The translations under genes and the position numbers were made by a program. Below are positions 45,786 through 54,569 of a stretch of DNA of 64,000 nt, piece by piece. The notes beneath the pieces were generated by a model. The model was not told the origin of the DNA. It saw only the letters and a list, made by a program, of their open reading frames with translations, and ran no database searches. Source of the DNA: Chitinophagaceae bacterium (lineage in GTDB: Bacteria > Bacteroidota > Bacteroidia > Chitinophagales > UBA10324); the NCBI GenBank assembly GCA_016717285.1, contig JADKFU010000004.1:62001-126000 (forward strand), in the 5' to 3' direction. Positions within the stretch are counted from its first letter, which is position 1. Every line of letters begins with the position of its first letter.

Positions 45786-48700
45786 ATGAAAAATACCCTT
45801 TCCATTGTTTTATTGCTGTTTCATTGCTTTTCTGTTTTCGCTCAAAATTCTACGTCATCACCATCACTTTACTTCAACAGAATTGGTATTGACAATGGAT
45901 TGTCATTTGGTAATGTCAACTGTCTGCTTGAGGATTCGAAAGGATTTATCTGGATCGGCACTTCGAATGGATTGAACCGCTACGATGGAAATGTATTTAC
46001 TGTTTATCGTCACCGCCGCGGTGATTCGCTTTCACTGATCGGTAACGACGTTCGATCACTGGAAGAAGACGCGAATGGCAATATCTGGATTGGCACTACA
46101 GAAGGAGTAAGCAGTCTGAATCCTTTTCGTGAAAAATTTACAAACTATCAGCACAGAGAAGCTGACAGCAATTCACTCCACCAGGATTACATCAATTATG
46201 TTTTTACTGATCGCAATAGAACCATCTGGTGTGGGAGTGCAAGTGGTCTTGATAAATATGATGACGGCATCACTGGATTCCATCACATCGCATTGCGTTC
46301 GCCGTCCGGCAAAAGTATTTCGGTGACCGCTTTCTGTGAAGATGACAGCGACAATTTTTGGATCGGCACGAATGACGGGTTGATTTTATTCAATTCTAAA
46401 ACCGGACAACAGCAATATTTCAAGCCTTTGCTGAGTCATTCATTCCTTGTGAAGTCGCTTTACAAGGATGCGCTCGGAAATCTGTGGGCAGGAACCTGGG
46501 CGGATGGCGCATGGCGATTTGAACCGAATGCTGAAAAGTTTACCCAATATGTTTTCAATTTTACGAGTGCTTATACCTCTGCCACCAACATCGTGCTTGC
46601 AATTGGAGAAACTCAGAAGGATGAAAATAATTTTTCACTTTGGTTTGGAACTACGGAAGGACTGATTGAAATGGTTGTCAAAAACAAAAACTATCCGGTT
46701 TCTTTTTCCGGACTTCCATTTCATAAAAACGATCAGGAGAATCTGCATTCTATCAGTAGCAATAATATAACGGGACTGTTAAAAGACACGAATGGTATTT
46801 TATGGATAGGCACCGGAAACGGGATCAGCAAGGTAATTCCCGGTGCGCAGGCATTTACATTGATTCATGCGGTAGGTAATGTTACAAAAGTGATGACTGA
46901 AAAAAATGATTTATGGATCACCACGTGGTACGGTCACGGACTCACAAAACTTGACGCTCACGGCGACGAGATCATGCATTTCGATCGAGTGCCTCCTCAA
47001 AGTATTTCATTGGATAATAACCAGGTGAGTGGAGTCTGTCGCGATAGCGCCGGACTATTGTGGCTGGCAACTTTTAACGGACTGGTGAGTTATGATGAGC
47101 CACAAAAAAAATTCAAACAATACCTGCACCATCCGCCTGACACTACTTCAATTTGCGATAACAGGATTACGGTTGTATTCAATGACAGCAAAAACAGGCT
47201 GTGGGTCGGAACATACAACAATGGGCTTGATCGCAAAATTTTGGGAACTGCTGCCTTTGCGCATTACCGGTCAAGTAAACGCGATTCAACTTCCATCTGC
47301 GACAATAAAATCTGGATGATTACAGAAGACCATCAGCACCGGATATGGATCGGAACTAATTATGGACTGGCATGCTATGAAGAATCTTCCAACAGTTTTA
47401 TCAATTTCCTGATAAGCGAGACAGATGGCGCTACCATCACAGGCATTTTCGATGATAGGAAAAACAGGTTATGGGTAAGTACACTCAAAGGATTTTACAG
47501 GTGGAATACTGCGACAGATAATTTTGAAGCTGTTGTGAATCCTTCTGAGTTAAATGATCTGAATGTTTACAGCATACTGGATGATGCAGCGGGAAATATC
47601 TGGCTCACTTCGCAAAAGGGATTGATCCGTTACAATCCCGAAACGCAAAGCATTTTGCTATTCGACAAATCCGATGGATTGCCATTTGATGACCTGACAG
47701 GAAGTTTTGATAAAGGTGATGATGAGCGTTTTTATATTGGTGGTCAGCACAAGGTTATTGCGTTTAATCCTTCTGCTTTGAACATGCCGATATCACTGCC
47801 GGAGCCCGTTATCACGTCCTTAAAGATTTTTGATACACCATTTCCGCTCGATTTTTTTTTAAAATCTATGCTGCCGCTAACGCTTTCTTACAATCAGAAT
47901 ATGCTCACGCTGCAATTCACCGCTCCGAATTTCATTCACAATAACAGCATGCGTTTTTCATACTGGATGGAAGGACTCGACAAGAACTGGAATGTTTCCG
48001 GCGCAGGAAGAATGGCTTCTTATTCGAACATGCGACCAGGCAATTATATTTTTCATGTTAAAGCATCAGCCATCAATGGACAATGGAGTAACCATGAAGC
48101 AAAACTGAATATCATTATTGCTCCGCCTTTTTGGGAAACATGGTGGTTCCGCCTTACTGCAGTCTTTTCATTAATTGCATTGATTGTTCTGATAATTTAT
48201 TTCATGGTTTCGCGTATCCGGAAAAGGGAAGCTGAAAAAACCGCTTTCAACACGCAACTTGCCGAAGTGGAAATGAAAGCGCTGCGTGCGCAGATGAATC
48301 CACATTTTCTTTTCAATGCGCTCAACTCTATCCAGGAATGTGTGGTAACGAACCAGAATGATGCGGCTTACAATTATCTTTCAAAATTTTCACGATTGGT
48401 GCGGCTCATACTGGAGAATTCAGAACAAACAATGGTGATTGTTAAAAAAGAAATGGACGCATTGAAATTATACCTGGATCTTGAATCACTGCGTTTCCAG
48501 AATTTTACCTACACCATCACCATCGACAAATCAATAGACCAGGATGTGGAGCAAATTCCTTCGATGCTCATTCAGCCCTTTGCGGAGAATGCGTTAAAAC
48601 ATGGATTGGCAACAAAACAGGGGAGTCGGTTCTTAAAAATTCTATTGCTGAAAGATAAAAATATGTTGCATTGCACGGTAGAAGACAATGGCATTGGAAG

Positions 48701-48905
48701 AAGGCAGGCCGAGGTTCTGAAATCCGCTATGCAAAAGGATCATGCTTCCCGTGGTATGCAGATAACAGAAGAACGAATCCGGCTCATTGGCAGCAAAACT
48801 AAAATGGATGTTCAATTGAATATTAGTGATCTTTATGATGAAGAACATTATCCTGCCGGAACGCGGGTTGACATAACAATTCCCCACGAAAATGATACAG
48901 CATGA
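45786..48905 (+). CDS. Propeller-sensor histidine kinase of LytS type
   Basis: 1039 residues. Signal peptide, then ~12-14 Reg_prop propeller repeats (LEDSKGFIWIGTSNGLNRYD; DDAAGNIWLTSQKGLIRY) forming two seven-bladed propellers in the periplasm. A Y_Y_Y domain (FSYWMEGLDKNW; ~residues 700-780) and one membrane helix (RLTAVFSLIALIVLIIYFMV) follow, with a short coil to the His_kinase domain. Phospho-acceptor His840 lies in MNPHFLFNALNSI, and ATP-binding motifs are NALKHG and VEDNGIG. No response-regulator domain is fused, so it is not a hybrid. Its stop overlaps the LytTR gene start. Confidence 0.95.
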   Translation: MKNTLSIVLLLFHCFSVFAQNSTSSPSLYFNRIGIDNGLSFGNVNCLLEDSKGFIWIGTSNGLNRYDGNVFTVYRHRRGDSLSLIGNDVRSLEEDANGNIWIGTTEGVSSLNPFREKFTNYQHREADSNSLHQDYINYVFTDRNRTIWCGSASGLDKYDDGITGFHHIALRSPSGKSISVTAFCEDDSDNFWIGTNDGLILFNSKTGQQQYFKPLLSHSFLVKSLYKDALGNLWAGTWADGAWRFEPNAEKFTQYVFNFTSAYTSATNIVLAIGETQKDENNFSLWFGTTEGLIEMVVKNKNYPVSFSGLPFHKNDQENLHSISSNNITGLLKDTNGILWIGTGNGISKVIPGAQAFTLIHAVGNVTKVMTEKNDLWITTWYGHGLTKLDAHGDEIMHFDRVPPQSISLDNNQVSGVCRDSAGLLWLATFNGLVSYDEPQKKFKQYLHHPPDTTSICDNRITVVFNDSKNRLWVGTYNNGLDRKILGTAAFAHYRSSKRDSTSICDNKIWMITEDHQHRIWIGTNYGLACYEESSNSFINFLISETDGATITGIFDDRKNRLWVSTLKGFYRWNTATDNFEAVVNPSELNDLNVYSILDDAAGNIWLTSQKGLIRYNPETQSILLFDKSDGLPFDDLTGSFDKGDDERFYIGGQHKVIAFNPSALNMPISLPEPVITSLKIFDTPFPLDFFLKSMLPLTLSYNQNMLTLQFTAPNFIHNNSMRFSYWMEGLDKNWNVSGAGRMASYSNMRPGNYIFHVKASAINGQWSNHEAKLNIIIAPPFWETWWFRLTAVFSLIALIVLIIYFMVSRIRKREAEKTAFNTQLAEVEMKALRAQMNPHFLFNALNSIQECVVTNQNDAAYNYLSKFSRLVRLILENSEQTMVIVKKEMDALKLYLDLESLRFQNFTYTITIDKSIDQDVEQIPSMLIQPFAENALKHGLATKQGSRFLKILLLKDKNMLHCTVEDNGIGRRQAEVLKSAMQKDHASRGMQITEERIRLIGSKTKMDVQLNISDLYDEEHYPAGTRVDITIPHENDTA

Positions 48906-49651
48906 TGCGCGCACTGATCATTGACGATGAGAAAAAGGGCATTACCATACTTCAACAATTATTGAAGAAACATTGCCCGCAGGTTGAAATAGCAGGAAGT
49001 ACACAGGATCCTTTGACAGCCGCTTCACTCATTAAGGAACAGCGTCCTGATTTGATCTTTATTGATATTGAGATGCCGGGCATGAATGGTTTTGAAGTCT
49101 TGCAGGCATTCAATGAAGTTACTTTTCAAGTGATCTTCACCACTGCATATAACGAATATGCTGTGAAAGCAATCCGTTTCAGTGCACTCGATTACCTGCT
49201 CAAACCCATTGAAGTGGAAGAGTTGAAGGCCGCAGTACAACGAATGGAAAATAAGATGCGGACAACCGGACAGCGCGAAAGTGTGGAACTTTTTTTTCAA
49301 AATCTCAGAAATCTCCAATCGCCCTTTGCCCGCATCACGTTGTCAACTTCAGATGGAATATTGGTGCAGGAAGTAAAAGATATTCTTTACTGCGAGGCAA
49401 CAGGTTCATACACTACCTTTCATTTACGCAACAAAGAAAAGATCATGGTTTCAAAAGGTATCGGTGAGTTTGAAGGGCTTTTAAGTGAGCATCATTTTTT
49501 CCGAGTGCATCATTCCTTTCTCATCAATATGAAAGAAATCAAAAAATATATTCGTGGCGATGGTGGAACAGTAATGCTTTCCAACGGTGTTGAGATTGAT
49601 GTAGCGAAGCGCAGAAAAGATCAGTTTCTTGCAGCGTTGCATGCAATTTAA
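48902..49651 (+). CDS. LytTR-family response regulator
   Basis: 249 residues. The receiver domain has the acidic pair IIDDE, phospho-acceptor Asp55 (LIFIDIEMPG), TTAYNEYAV and Lys in DYLLKPIE. The LytTR DNA-binding domain (~residues 145-249) has DILYCEATGSYTTFHL and FFRVHHSFLINMKEIKKY. It overlaps the kinase gene by 4 bp and is its cognate regulator. Targets are unknown; the OmpA gene 130 bp downstream is one candidate. Confidence 0.95.
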   Translation: MMRALIIDDEKKGITILQQLLKKHCPQVEIAGSTQDPLTAASLIKEQRPDLIFIDIEMPGMNGFEVLQAFNEVTFQVIFTTAYNEYAVKAIRFSALDYLLKPIEVEELKAAVQRMENKMRTTGQRESVELFFQNLRNLQSPFARITLSTSDGILVQEVKDILYCEATGSYTTFHLRNKEKIMVSKGIGEFEGLLSEHHFFRVHHSFLINMKEIKKYIRGDGGTVMLSNGVEIDVAKRRKDQFLAALHAI

Positions 49652-49781
49652 CCGGCAGTTGGCGCCACCTGTGTGATTATTCCTCCCACTTATCAGTTTG
49701 TTCTGCTCACTTAAACATTGCCTTAATCCGGAGTAGATAATGCCCGTACGTTTGTGACCTAATCATTTAAAACCACAACTT

Positions 49782-50996
49782 ATGAAGGCAAAATTTTTCA
49801 TCTCCTCCATCCTGATCCTTTCCTTGTCTGCATCGCACGCCCAGATTAATAACCCATTAAATGTGGTCAAGGATAAAGTGTCCCACAGAGCCAATAATGA
49901 AATTGATAAGGCGGCTGACGAAATTGTAAATCCTGATCTTTCCGGCAACCCGGGAAAAACCGGTAACGGAGAAAATTCAGGAAATCAAACAACAGCATCC
50001 ACTGTTGAACACCATGGAAATGCAACTGACGGTCCCGGCATTAAAGTATATGCGAACTATGATTTTGTGGCGGGGGACAAACTTGTTTTTGAAGATGATT
50101 TCAGAAGTGATATGGATGGAGAATTTGCTTCGCATTGGAGTCTCATCAATGGACAAGCCATTGTGAACAGGTTGGGCAATGGTCCGGCATTTTTTCTTAC
50201 GGATGGAAATTATTGCAGGGTGCAGCCGCTAATCCGTTCAAATGATTATCTCGGTAACAGTTTCACGATTGAATATGATACGTATGTAAAAGAAGGTGCT
50301 TATTCCGCGATGGTGATGTTTGTAGATGAAAACAAACATGATGTTGGACATATTTCTGTTTCTGCGGGATCGGTGGATTATAGTCCTGTCGAAGGACAAA
50401 GTCTTTCGGGAAGCCTGCCTTCTGCGATTCAGTATGCTAATTTTTTTAGTAAATGGCATCATGTGGCCATTGCTTACAAGAACAGGCAGATCAAAGTGTA
50501 TGTTGATCAGTATCGTCCACTGGTAGTGCCTTCAGCTCCATTTGTTCCGGCCACTATGCAATTTACAGGCATTGGAGATCTGGAAAATCCAATCATTATT
50601 AAAAATGTCCGCATTGCACAAGGTGGTGACATGAATATGCTGACTAAGGTAACAACCAATGGTAGGATTGTGACACACAATATTGTTTTCGATTACAATG
50701 AAGCTGTGATCAAACCGGAATCAATGGGCGAGATCAACCAGATCTATAAAATGATGAAGGAGAATGCGGACTTTAATTTTTTAATTGAAGGACACACAGA
50801 CAGTGATGGAGAAGAAGCCTTTAATCTAAAACTTTCACAGGAACGTGCTGATGCAGTTAAGCAGCAATTGGTTGAAATGGGAATTAACACTGCGCGCCTC
50901 ACCCCAAAAGGAATGGGTGAAGGCAAACCACTTTCCCCAAATACGACAGCAGAAGGAAAAGCGAATAACAGAAGAGTTGAATTTGTTAAGCAATAG
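49782..50996 (+). CDS. OmpA-family outer-membrane/peptidoglycan-binding protein
   Basis: 404 residues with signal peptide (FFISSILILSLSASHAQ). The middle part (~110-280) resembles a concanavalin-like laminin-G fold (FEDDFRSDMDGEFASHWSLI; HHVAIAYKNRQIKVYVD). The C-terminal OmpA domain binds peptidoglycan (VFDYNEAVIKPESMGEI; IEGHTDSDGEEAFNLKLSQE; RADAVKQQL; NNRRVEF), with the key Asp and Arg present. TACGTTTG at 49747-49754 is a possible -7 box. Structural role in the envelope. Confidence 0.9.
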   Translation: MKAKFFISSILILSLSASHAQINNPLNVVKDKVSHRANNEIDKAADEIVNPDLSGNPGKTGNGENSGNQTTASTVEHHGNATDGPGIKVYANYDFVAGDKLVFEDDFRSDMDGEFASHWSLINGQAIVNRLGNGPAFFLTDGNYCRVQPLIRSNDYLGNSFTIEYDTYVKEGAYSAMVMFVDENKHDVGHISVSAGSVDYSPVEGQSLSGSLPSAIQYANFFSKWHHVAIAYKNRQIKVYVDQYRPLVVPSAPFVPATMQFTGIGDLENPIIIKNVRIAQGGDMNMLTKVTTNGRIVTHNIVFDYNEAVIKPESMGEINQIYKMMKENADFNFLIEGHTDSDGEEAFNLKLSQERADAVKQQLVEMGINTARLTPKGMGEGKPLSPNTTAEGKANNRRVEFVKQ

Positions 50997-51030
50997 ATGT
51001 TGTACGCTTTACTGCAATCAGCAAATATTT

Positions 51031-51327
51031 ATGAGCGCTCCGCTTTTTCAAAAATCACCGGTGCTTACCTGTTGGCCTGATCCTGTGGTTGCTGATGCAA
51101 CCTTGCATTTTCAATTGCAGGATGCGGCACAGGTGGTACTTAAAATACACAATGCCGCAGAAGAAGTCGTGAGGGTGTTGTTGCATGAAGTGTTGGTCAC
51201 TGGACCTTATACAATCACTTTTGATGCTACGCACTTGCCGCCGGGTTTATACACTGCCAGGATGGTGATCAGCACGGAGAAGGAAGTGAGTATTCAAAAC
51301 ACTTATTTCAGGATTGGGAGAAGCTGA
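51031..51327 (+). CDS. Free-standing T9SS sorting-domain-like protein
   Basis: 98 residues from ATG 51031. The sequence looks like a T9SS C-terminal domain without a cargo part: WPDPVVADATLHFQL (in place of YPNP), VVLKIHNAAEEVVRVLLHE and LPPGLYTARMVISTEKE, ending NTYFRIGRS. No signal peptide is visible, so export as such is doubtful. It may be a remnant of a larger gene or a small cytosolic beta-sandwich. It begins 34 bp after the OmpA stop. Confidence 0.6.
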   Translation: MSAPLFQKSPVLTCWPDPVVADATLHFQLQDAAQVVLKIHNAAEEVVRVLLHEVLVTGPYTITFDATHLPPGLYTARMVISTEKEVSIQNTYFRIGRS

Positions 51328-51423
51328 TGAGGGCAAGGAGTTTTGTTTTCGTGTGTGAAGACACACACGATGGCAACAAAGAGGCACGATGGCAACACGA
51401 TTACCGATAAAGTCAACAGTTAC

Positions 51424-52782
51424 TCACTTCTTCTCATCCACATCATTCACAATCATCGTCATCAATCCGGCAAAGATCATCGAGCATCCGCCAAACACCA
51501 GCGTATAAATTGCTTCACCATGAAAAATTTTCGTGGTGATGAAACCCAACACACTTGCTGCAAGTATTTGCGGAATCACAATAAAGTAATTGAACATGCC
51601 CATGAACATGCCCATCTTCTTGGGGGGCAAAGCACCGGCGAGTATAGCATAAGGCATTGAAAGAATGCTGGCCCATGCAAGTCCTACACATACCATGGAA
51701 AATAAAAGCATGATCGGATCTGTAATGAGAGAAATGGAAATTAAGCCGATTCCACCTACTACCAGGCTGATCATATGCGCCATTTTGCGACTTGTTTGTT
51801 TTGCCAACCAAGGAATAAAAAAAGCGAACACTGCTGCAAAACCATTGTAAACGGCAAAGCAAACTCCCACCCAGTTAGCACCCTTGTTGTAAAGTTCTGA
51901 TGCGCTGTCTGTTGTGCCGTAAACATGTTTGGTAACTGCATTCGTAGTATAAATCCACATGCTGAATAAAGCGAACCAGGTGAAGAATTGCACAACTGCC
52001 AACTGCTTCATGGTCTTCGGCATAGAAAATAACTGTGTGAAAATTTCAAGCATGCCAAGCTTTGGCTCTTCTGCTTCAGAAATTTCCGGATGAAATTTCT
52101 TAAAATCCTCAGGCGGATATTCCTGTGTTTTAAATACCGTCCAGCTTACAGCTGAAATAAAAACAACAGCACCAAGAAAAAACGAATACGTAACAGACAG
52201 TGGAATTTGTCCTGGTCCCGGCGGTTCATTTGAAATACCAAACACATTAGTCAGAATATAAGGCAAGGCTGAGGCTACAACTGCACCTATGCCAATGAAA
52301 AAACTCTGCATCGCAAATCCTGTTGTACGTTGCGAAGAAGGAAGCATGTCACCAACCAACGCACGGAATGGCTCCATGGAAACGTTGATTGACATATCAA
52401 GGATCAAAAGGCAAATTGCCGCTACCCAAAGCACTGAGGCAAAAGGAAAAACAAACAAAGCGAAGGAAGAAAGAATGGCACCTACCAGGAAATACAATCT
52501 TCTCCTGCCCAATCTGCCCCAGGTGTGATCACTCATGTAACCTATAATCGGCTGCACCAACAAACCTGCAATAGGAGCAAATATCCAGAGGATCGGGATT
52601 TCGTCCACTTTGGCACCGAGCGTTTCAAAGATGCGGCTCACATTCGCATTCTGTAATCCGAATCCGAATTGAATGCCTAAAAATCCAAAACTCATGTTCC
52701 AGATTTTCCAAAATGAAAGCCGTGGCTTTTCAAAACCAGTTCCTTTGCTTGTAGCGGCATTATCAATTACTGAATCACTCAT
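51424..52782 (-). CDS. MFS sugar/cation symporter (SLC45-like)
   Basis: 452 residues, 12 membrane helices. The start is SFWKIWNMSFGFLGIQFGFG and the A-motif-like loop is GYMSDHTWGRLGRRR, as in maltose/sucrose proton symporters. The second half starts near QLAVVQFFTWFALFSMWIYT. It probably brings disaccharides or glucose into the cytoplasm. A GH13 lipoprotein gene lies 69 bp upstream on the same strand, pointing to an alpha-glucan/maltose uptake operon. Confidence 0.9.
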   Translation of the reverse strand: MSDSVIDNAATSKGTGFEKPRLSFWKIWNMSFGFLGIQFGFGLQNANVSRIFETLGAKVDEIPILWIFAPIAGLLVQPIIGYMSDHTWGRLGRRRLYFLVGAILSSFALFVFPFASVLWVAAICLLILDMSINVSMEPFRALVGDMLPSSQRTTGFAMQSFFIGIGAVVASALPYILTNVFGISNEPPGPGQIPLSVTYSFFLGAVVFISAVSWTVFKTQEYPPEDFKKFHPEISEAEEPKLGMLEIFTQLFSMPKTMKQLAVVQFFTWFALFSMWIYTTNAVTKHVYGTTDSASELYNKGANWVGVCFAVYNGFAAVFAFFIPWLAKQTSRKMAHMISLVVGGIGLISISLITDPIMLLFSMVCVGLAWASILSMPYAILAGALPPKKMGMFMGMFNYFIVIPQILAASVLGFITTKIFHGEAIYTLVFGGCSMIFAGLMTMIVNDVDEKK

Positions 52783-52851
52783 GTGTATAATTTTGAAAGT
52801 TTAAAATTTAAAATGGTTGTCCCTATTTTACGAGTGACAGCAATCAATAAT

Positions 52852-54228
52852 TTATTCGGCAGAGAGTGCCCGCAGTATTTTATATTCATACGGCTCAAAG
52901 GATAAATCGTATGAAAAAGTTACCTGTTCATTCGTCAGCACATTGCTATAATTTTTACTCATGAGTTCTTTTGGCATAGCGGCTTTCACTTTTGTGTTGC
53001 GCACGTTTACCATCACCACTATTAGGGAATCGTTCAGTGTGCGTGTATACATCAATACATCTTTATTTTCTTTGGCAATTCTTTGCACATTACCTTCTTT
53101 CAGTATTTCATTGGTATTGTACAAATGAATAATATCCTTGTAGAATTTTCTGAGGTCTCCATTCGCTGTCCAGGTAATATTATATTTCTCAAACAAATTA
53201 ATGCGCGTTGGATAACCAACTTCCTGACCATTGTACAACAACGGAACGCCGGGCAACATCGCCAATGCTATAAAAGCGGCTTTTGATCCTTCCACAGTTT
53301 GAAATTTTACAGCAGGCACATTGTCCCAACTATTTTCATCATGGTTATCCGAGAAGCGGAGCGGACGGTAGTTATAAGGAAAATCAGCTTTCTCCTTTGC
53401 AAGCACTGTATCTATGGCAGCAAGTGATCGCTTGCCATTCCAAACCTGTTTAATCGTTGAATACATCTGCCAGCCATAGGTCATGTCAAACCCACTTTCA
53501 TACAACTTCGGATCATCTCCTTCAGCCAGCATCAATATCGGGCGGCTCTTGCGAAGTTCGGTGATGCATTCTTTCCACCAGTCAAAAGGAACTTCCCCTG
53601 CAACATCGCAACGGTAACCATCAATGTTGAAACTGTCGATCCAATACTTCATTGATTTTATCATTTCTTTTCTCAACTCCTGGTTGTCGTAGTTCAAATC
53701 AACCACATCAGTCCAATCAGGAACCGGTGGAATCATTTTTCCGGTAGAATCCTTTGTGTACCAATCCGGATGCTCTTTCACCCATGCGTTGTCCCATGCT
53801 GTATGATTGGCCACTTCATCAATAATTACATACAAACCTTTTGCATGCACTGAATCCACCAATCGTTTAAAGTCCGCCTTTGTGCCATAATCAGGATTGA
53901 TGGCATAATAATCACTGATCGAATAAGGAGAACCATAGGTTCCTTTTTTTTGTAATTGACCAATGGGTTGAATGGGCATGAGCCAAATCGTATTAATGCC
54001 AAGGTCTTTGAGTTCATCTAACCTTGCTGTTACTGCATTGATAGTTCCTTCATTTGAAAAATTATGAATGAACAGTTCATACATCACAACGTTGCTCACT
54101 GCCGGAACATTGGAAATGATTTTTTCTGGCGTGGCCTTTTTCTCCGGTGTGTTCTTGCAGGAAAAAACAGCTAAGGAAATGAAGCATGCAACAAGGATGG
54201 TGCAGAAGGTGTGTAATTTTAATTTCAT
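52852..54228 (-). CDS. GH13 alpha-amylase-family lipoprotein
   Basis: 458 residues; lipobox VFSC (Cys24). GH13 conserved regions: DEVANHT, GYRCDVAGEVP with nucleophile Asp208, MLAEGDDP with acid/base Glu236 and FSDNHDEN with transition-state stabiliser Asp297. A beta-sandwich C-domain follows. The length is short for secreted amylases and there is no binding module. It most likely cleaves maltodextrins in the periplasm or at the cell surface for the transporter downstream. Exact specificity (alpha-amylase or cyclomaltodextrinase-like) is not determinable here. Confidence 0.93.
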   Translation of the reverse strand: MKLKLHTFCTILVACFISLAVFSCKNTPEKKATPEKIISNVPAVSNVVMYELFIHNFSNEGTINAVTARLDELKDLGINTIWLMPIQPIGQLQKKGTYGSPYSISDYYAINPDYGTKADFKRLVDSVHAKGLYVIIDEVANHTAWDNAWVKEHPDWYTKDSTGKMIPPVPDWTDVVDLNYDNQELRKEMIKSMKYWIDSFNIDGYRCDVAGEVPFDWWKECITELRKSRPILMLAEGDDPKLYESGFDMTYGWQMYSTIKQVWNGKRSLAAIDTVLAKEKADFPYNYRPLRFSDNHDENSWDNVPAVKFQTVEGSKAAFIALAMLPGVPLLYNGQEVGYPTRINLFEKYNITWTANGDLRKFYKDIIHLYNTNEILKEGNVQRIAKENKDVLMYTRTLNDSLIVVMVNVRNTKVKAAMPKELMSKNYSNVLTNEQVTFSYDLSFEPYEYKILRALSAE

Positions 54229-54569
54229 GCGATGGGATATCTTTTAAAAGTGAAGAATGCAAAAGAACTTTGCACCACACAAGATGCAAATTTCCGATGA
54301 TTTAAGTATTAGCGGATAAAAATGTTACGAAGTCAACATCAGGTTTGTGTAAGCGGTTAAGAATAAGTGCCCTTCGGCAGGCTCACGGTGCGGCAGGAGG
54401 AGGCGTGCTCGCGAAGGGGCAAAGCCCTCAAAGGAATTATCGATATCTGTTGTTGCGTGCTTTGCGCCTTTGCGGGAAAAACCACATAGTGGAAATTGTC
54501 GTGCACCATTTTCATACCTTCCTTTTCCGCACCGCGTTTATTCCCTATCTTTGCGCCCTTATTTTTTTT
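54229..54569. other. Intergenic region before uvrA
   Basis: 341 bp. It contains CCCTTCGGCAGGCTCACGG (54352-54370) and a GC-rich stretch to ~54425 resembling a dispersed element, then CTTTGCGCCTTTGCGGG at 54460-54476. A 75-codon extension of uvrA through here is not supported. Confidence 0.5.
54546..54553 (+). promoter_or_regulatory. TATCTTTG -7 box of uvrA
   Basis: TATCTTTG ends 16 bp before ATG 54570 and decides that start. No SOS-box-like palindrome was recognised around it. Confidence 0.55.

Noticed and set aside
54345..54569. 75-residue N-terminal extension of UvrA
   Set aside because: It crosses a promoter box and a dispersed intergenic element, and UvrA proteins start like the sequence from 54570.
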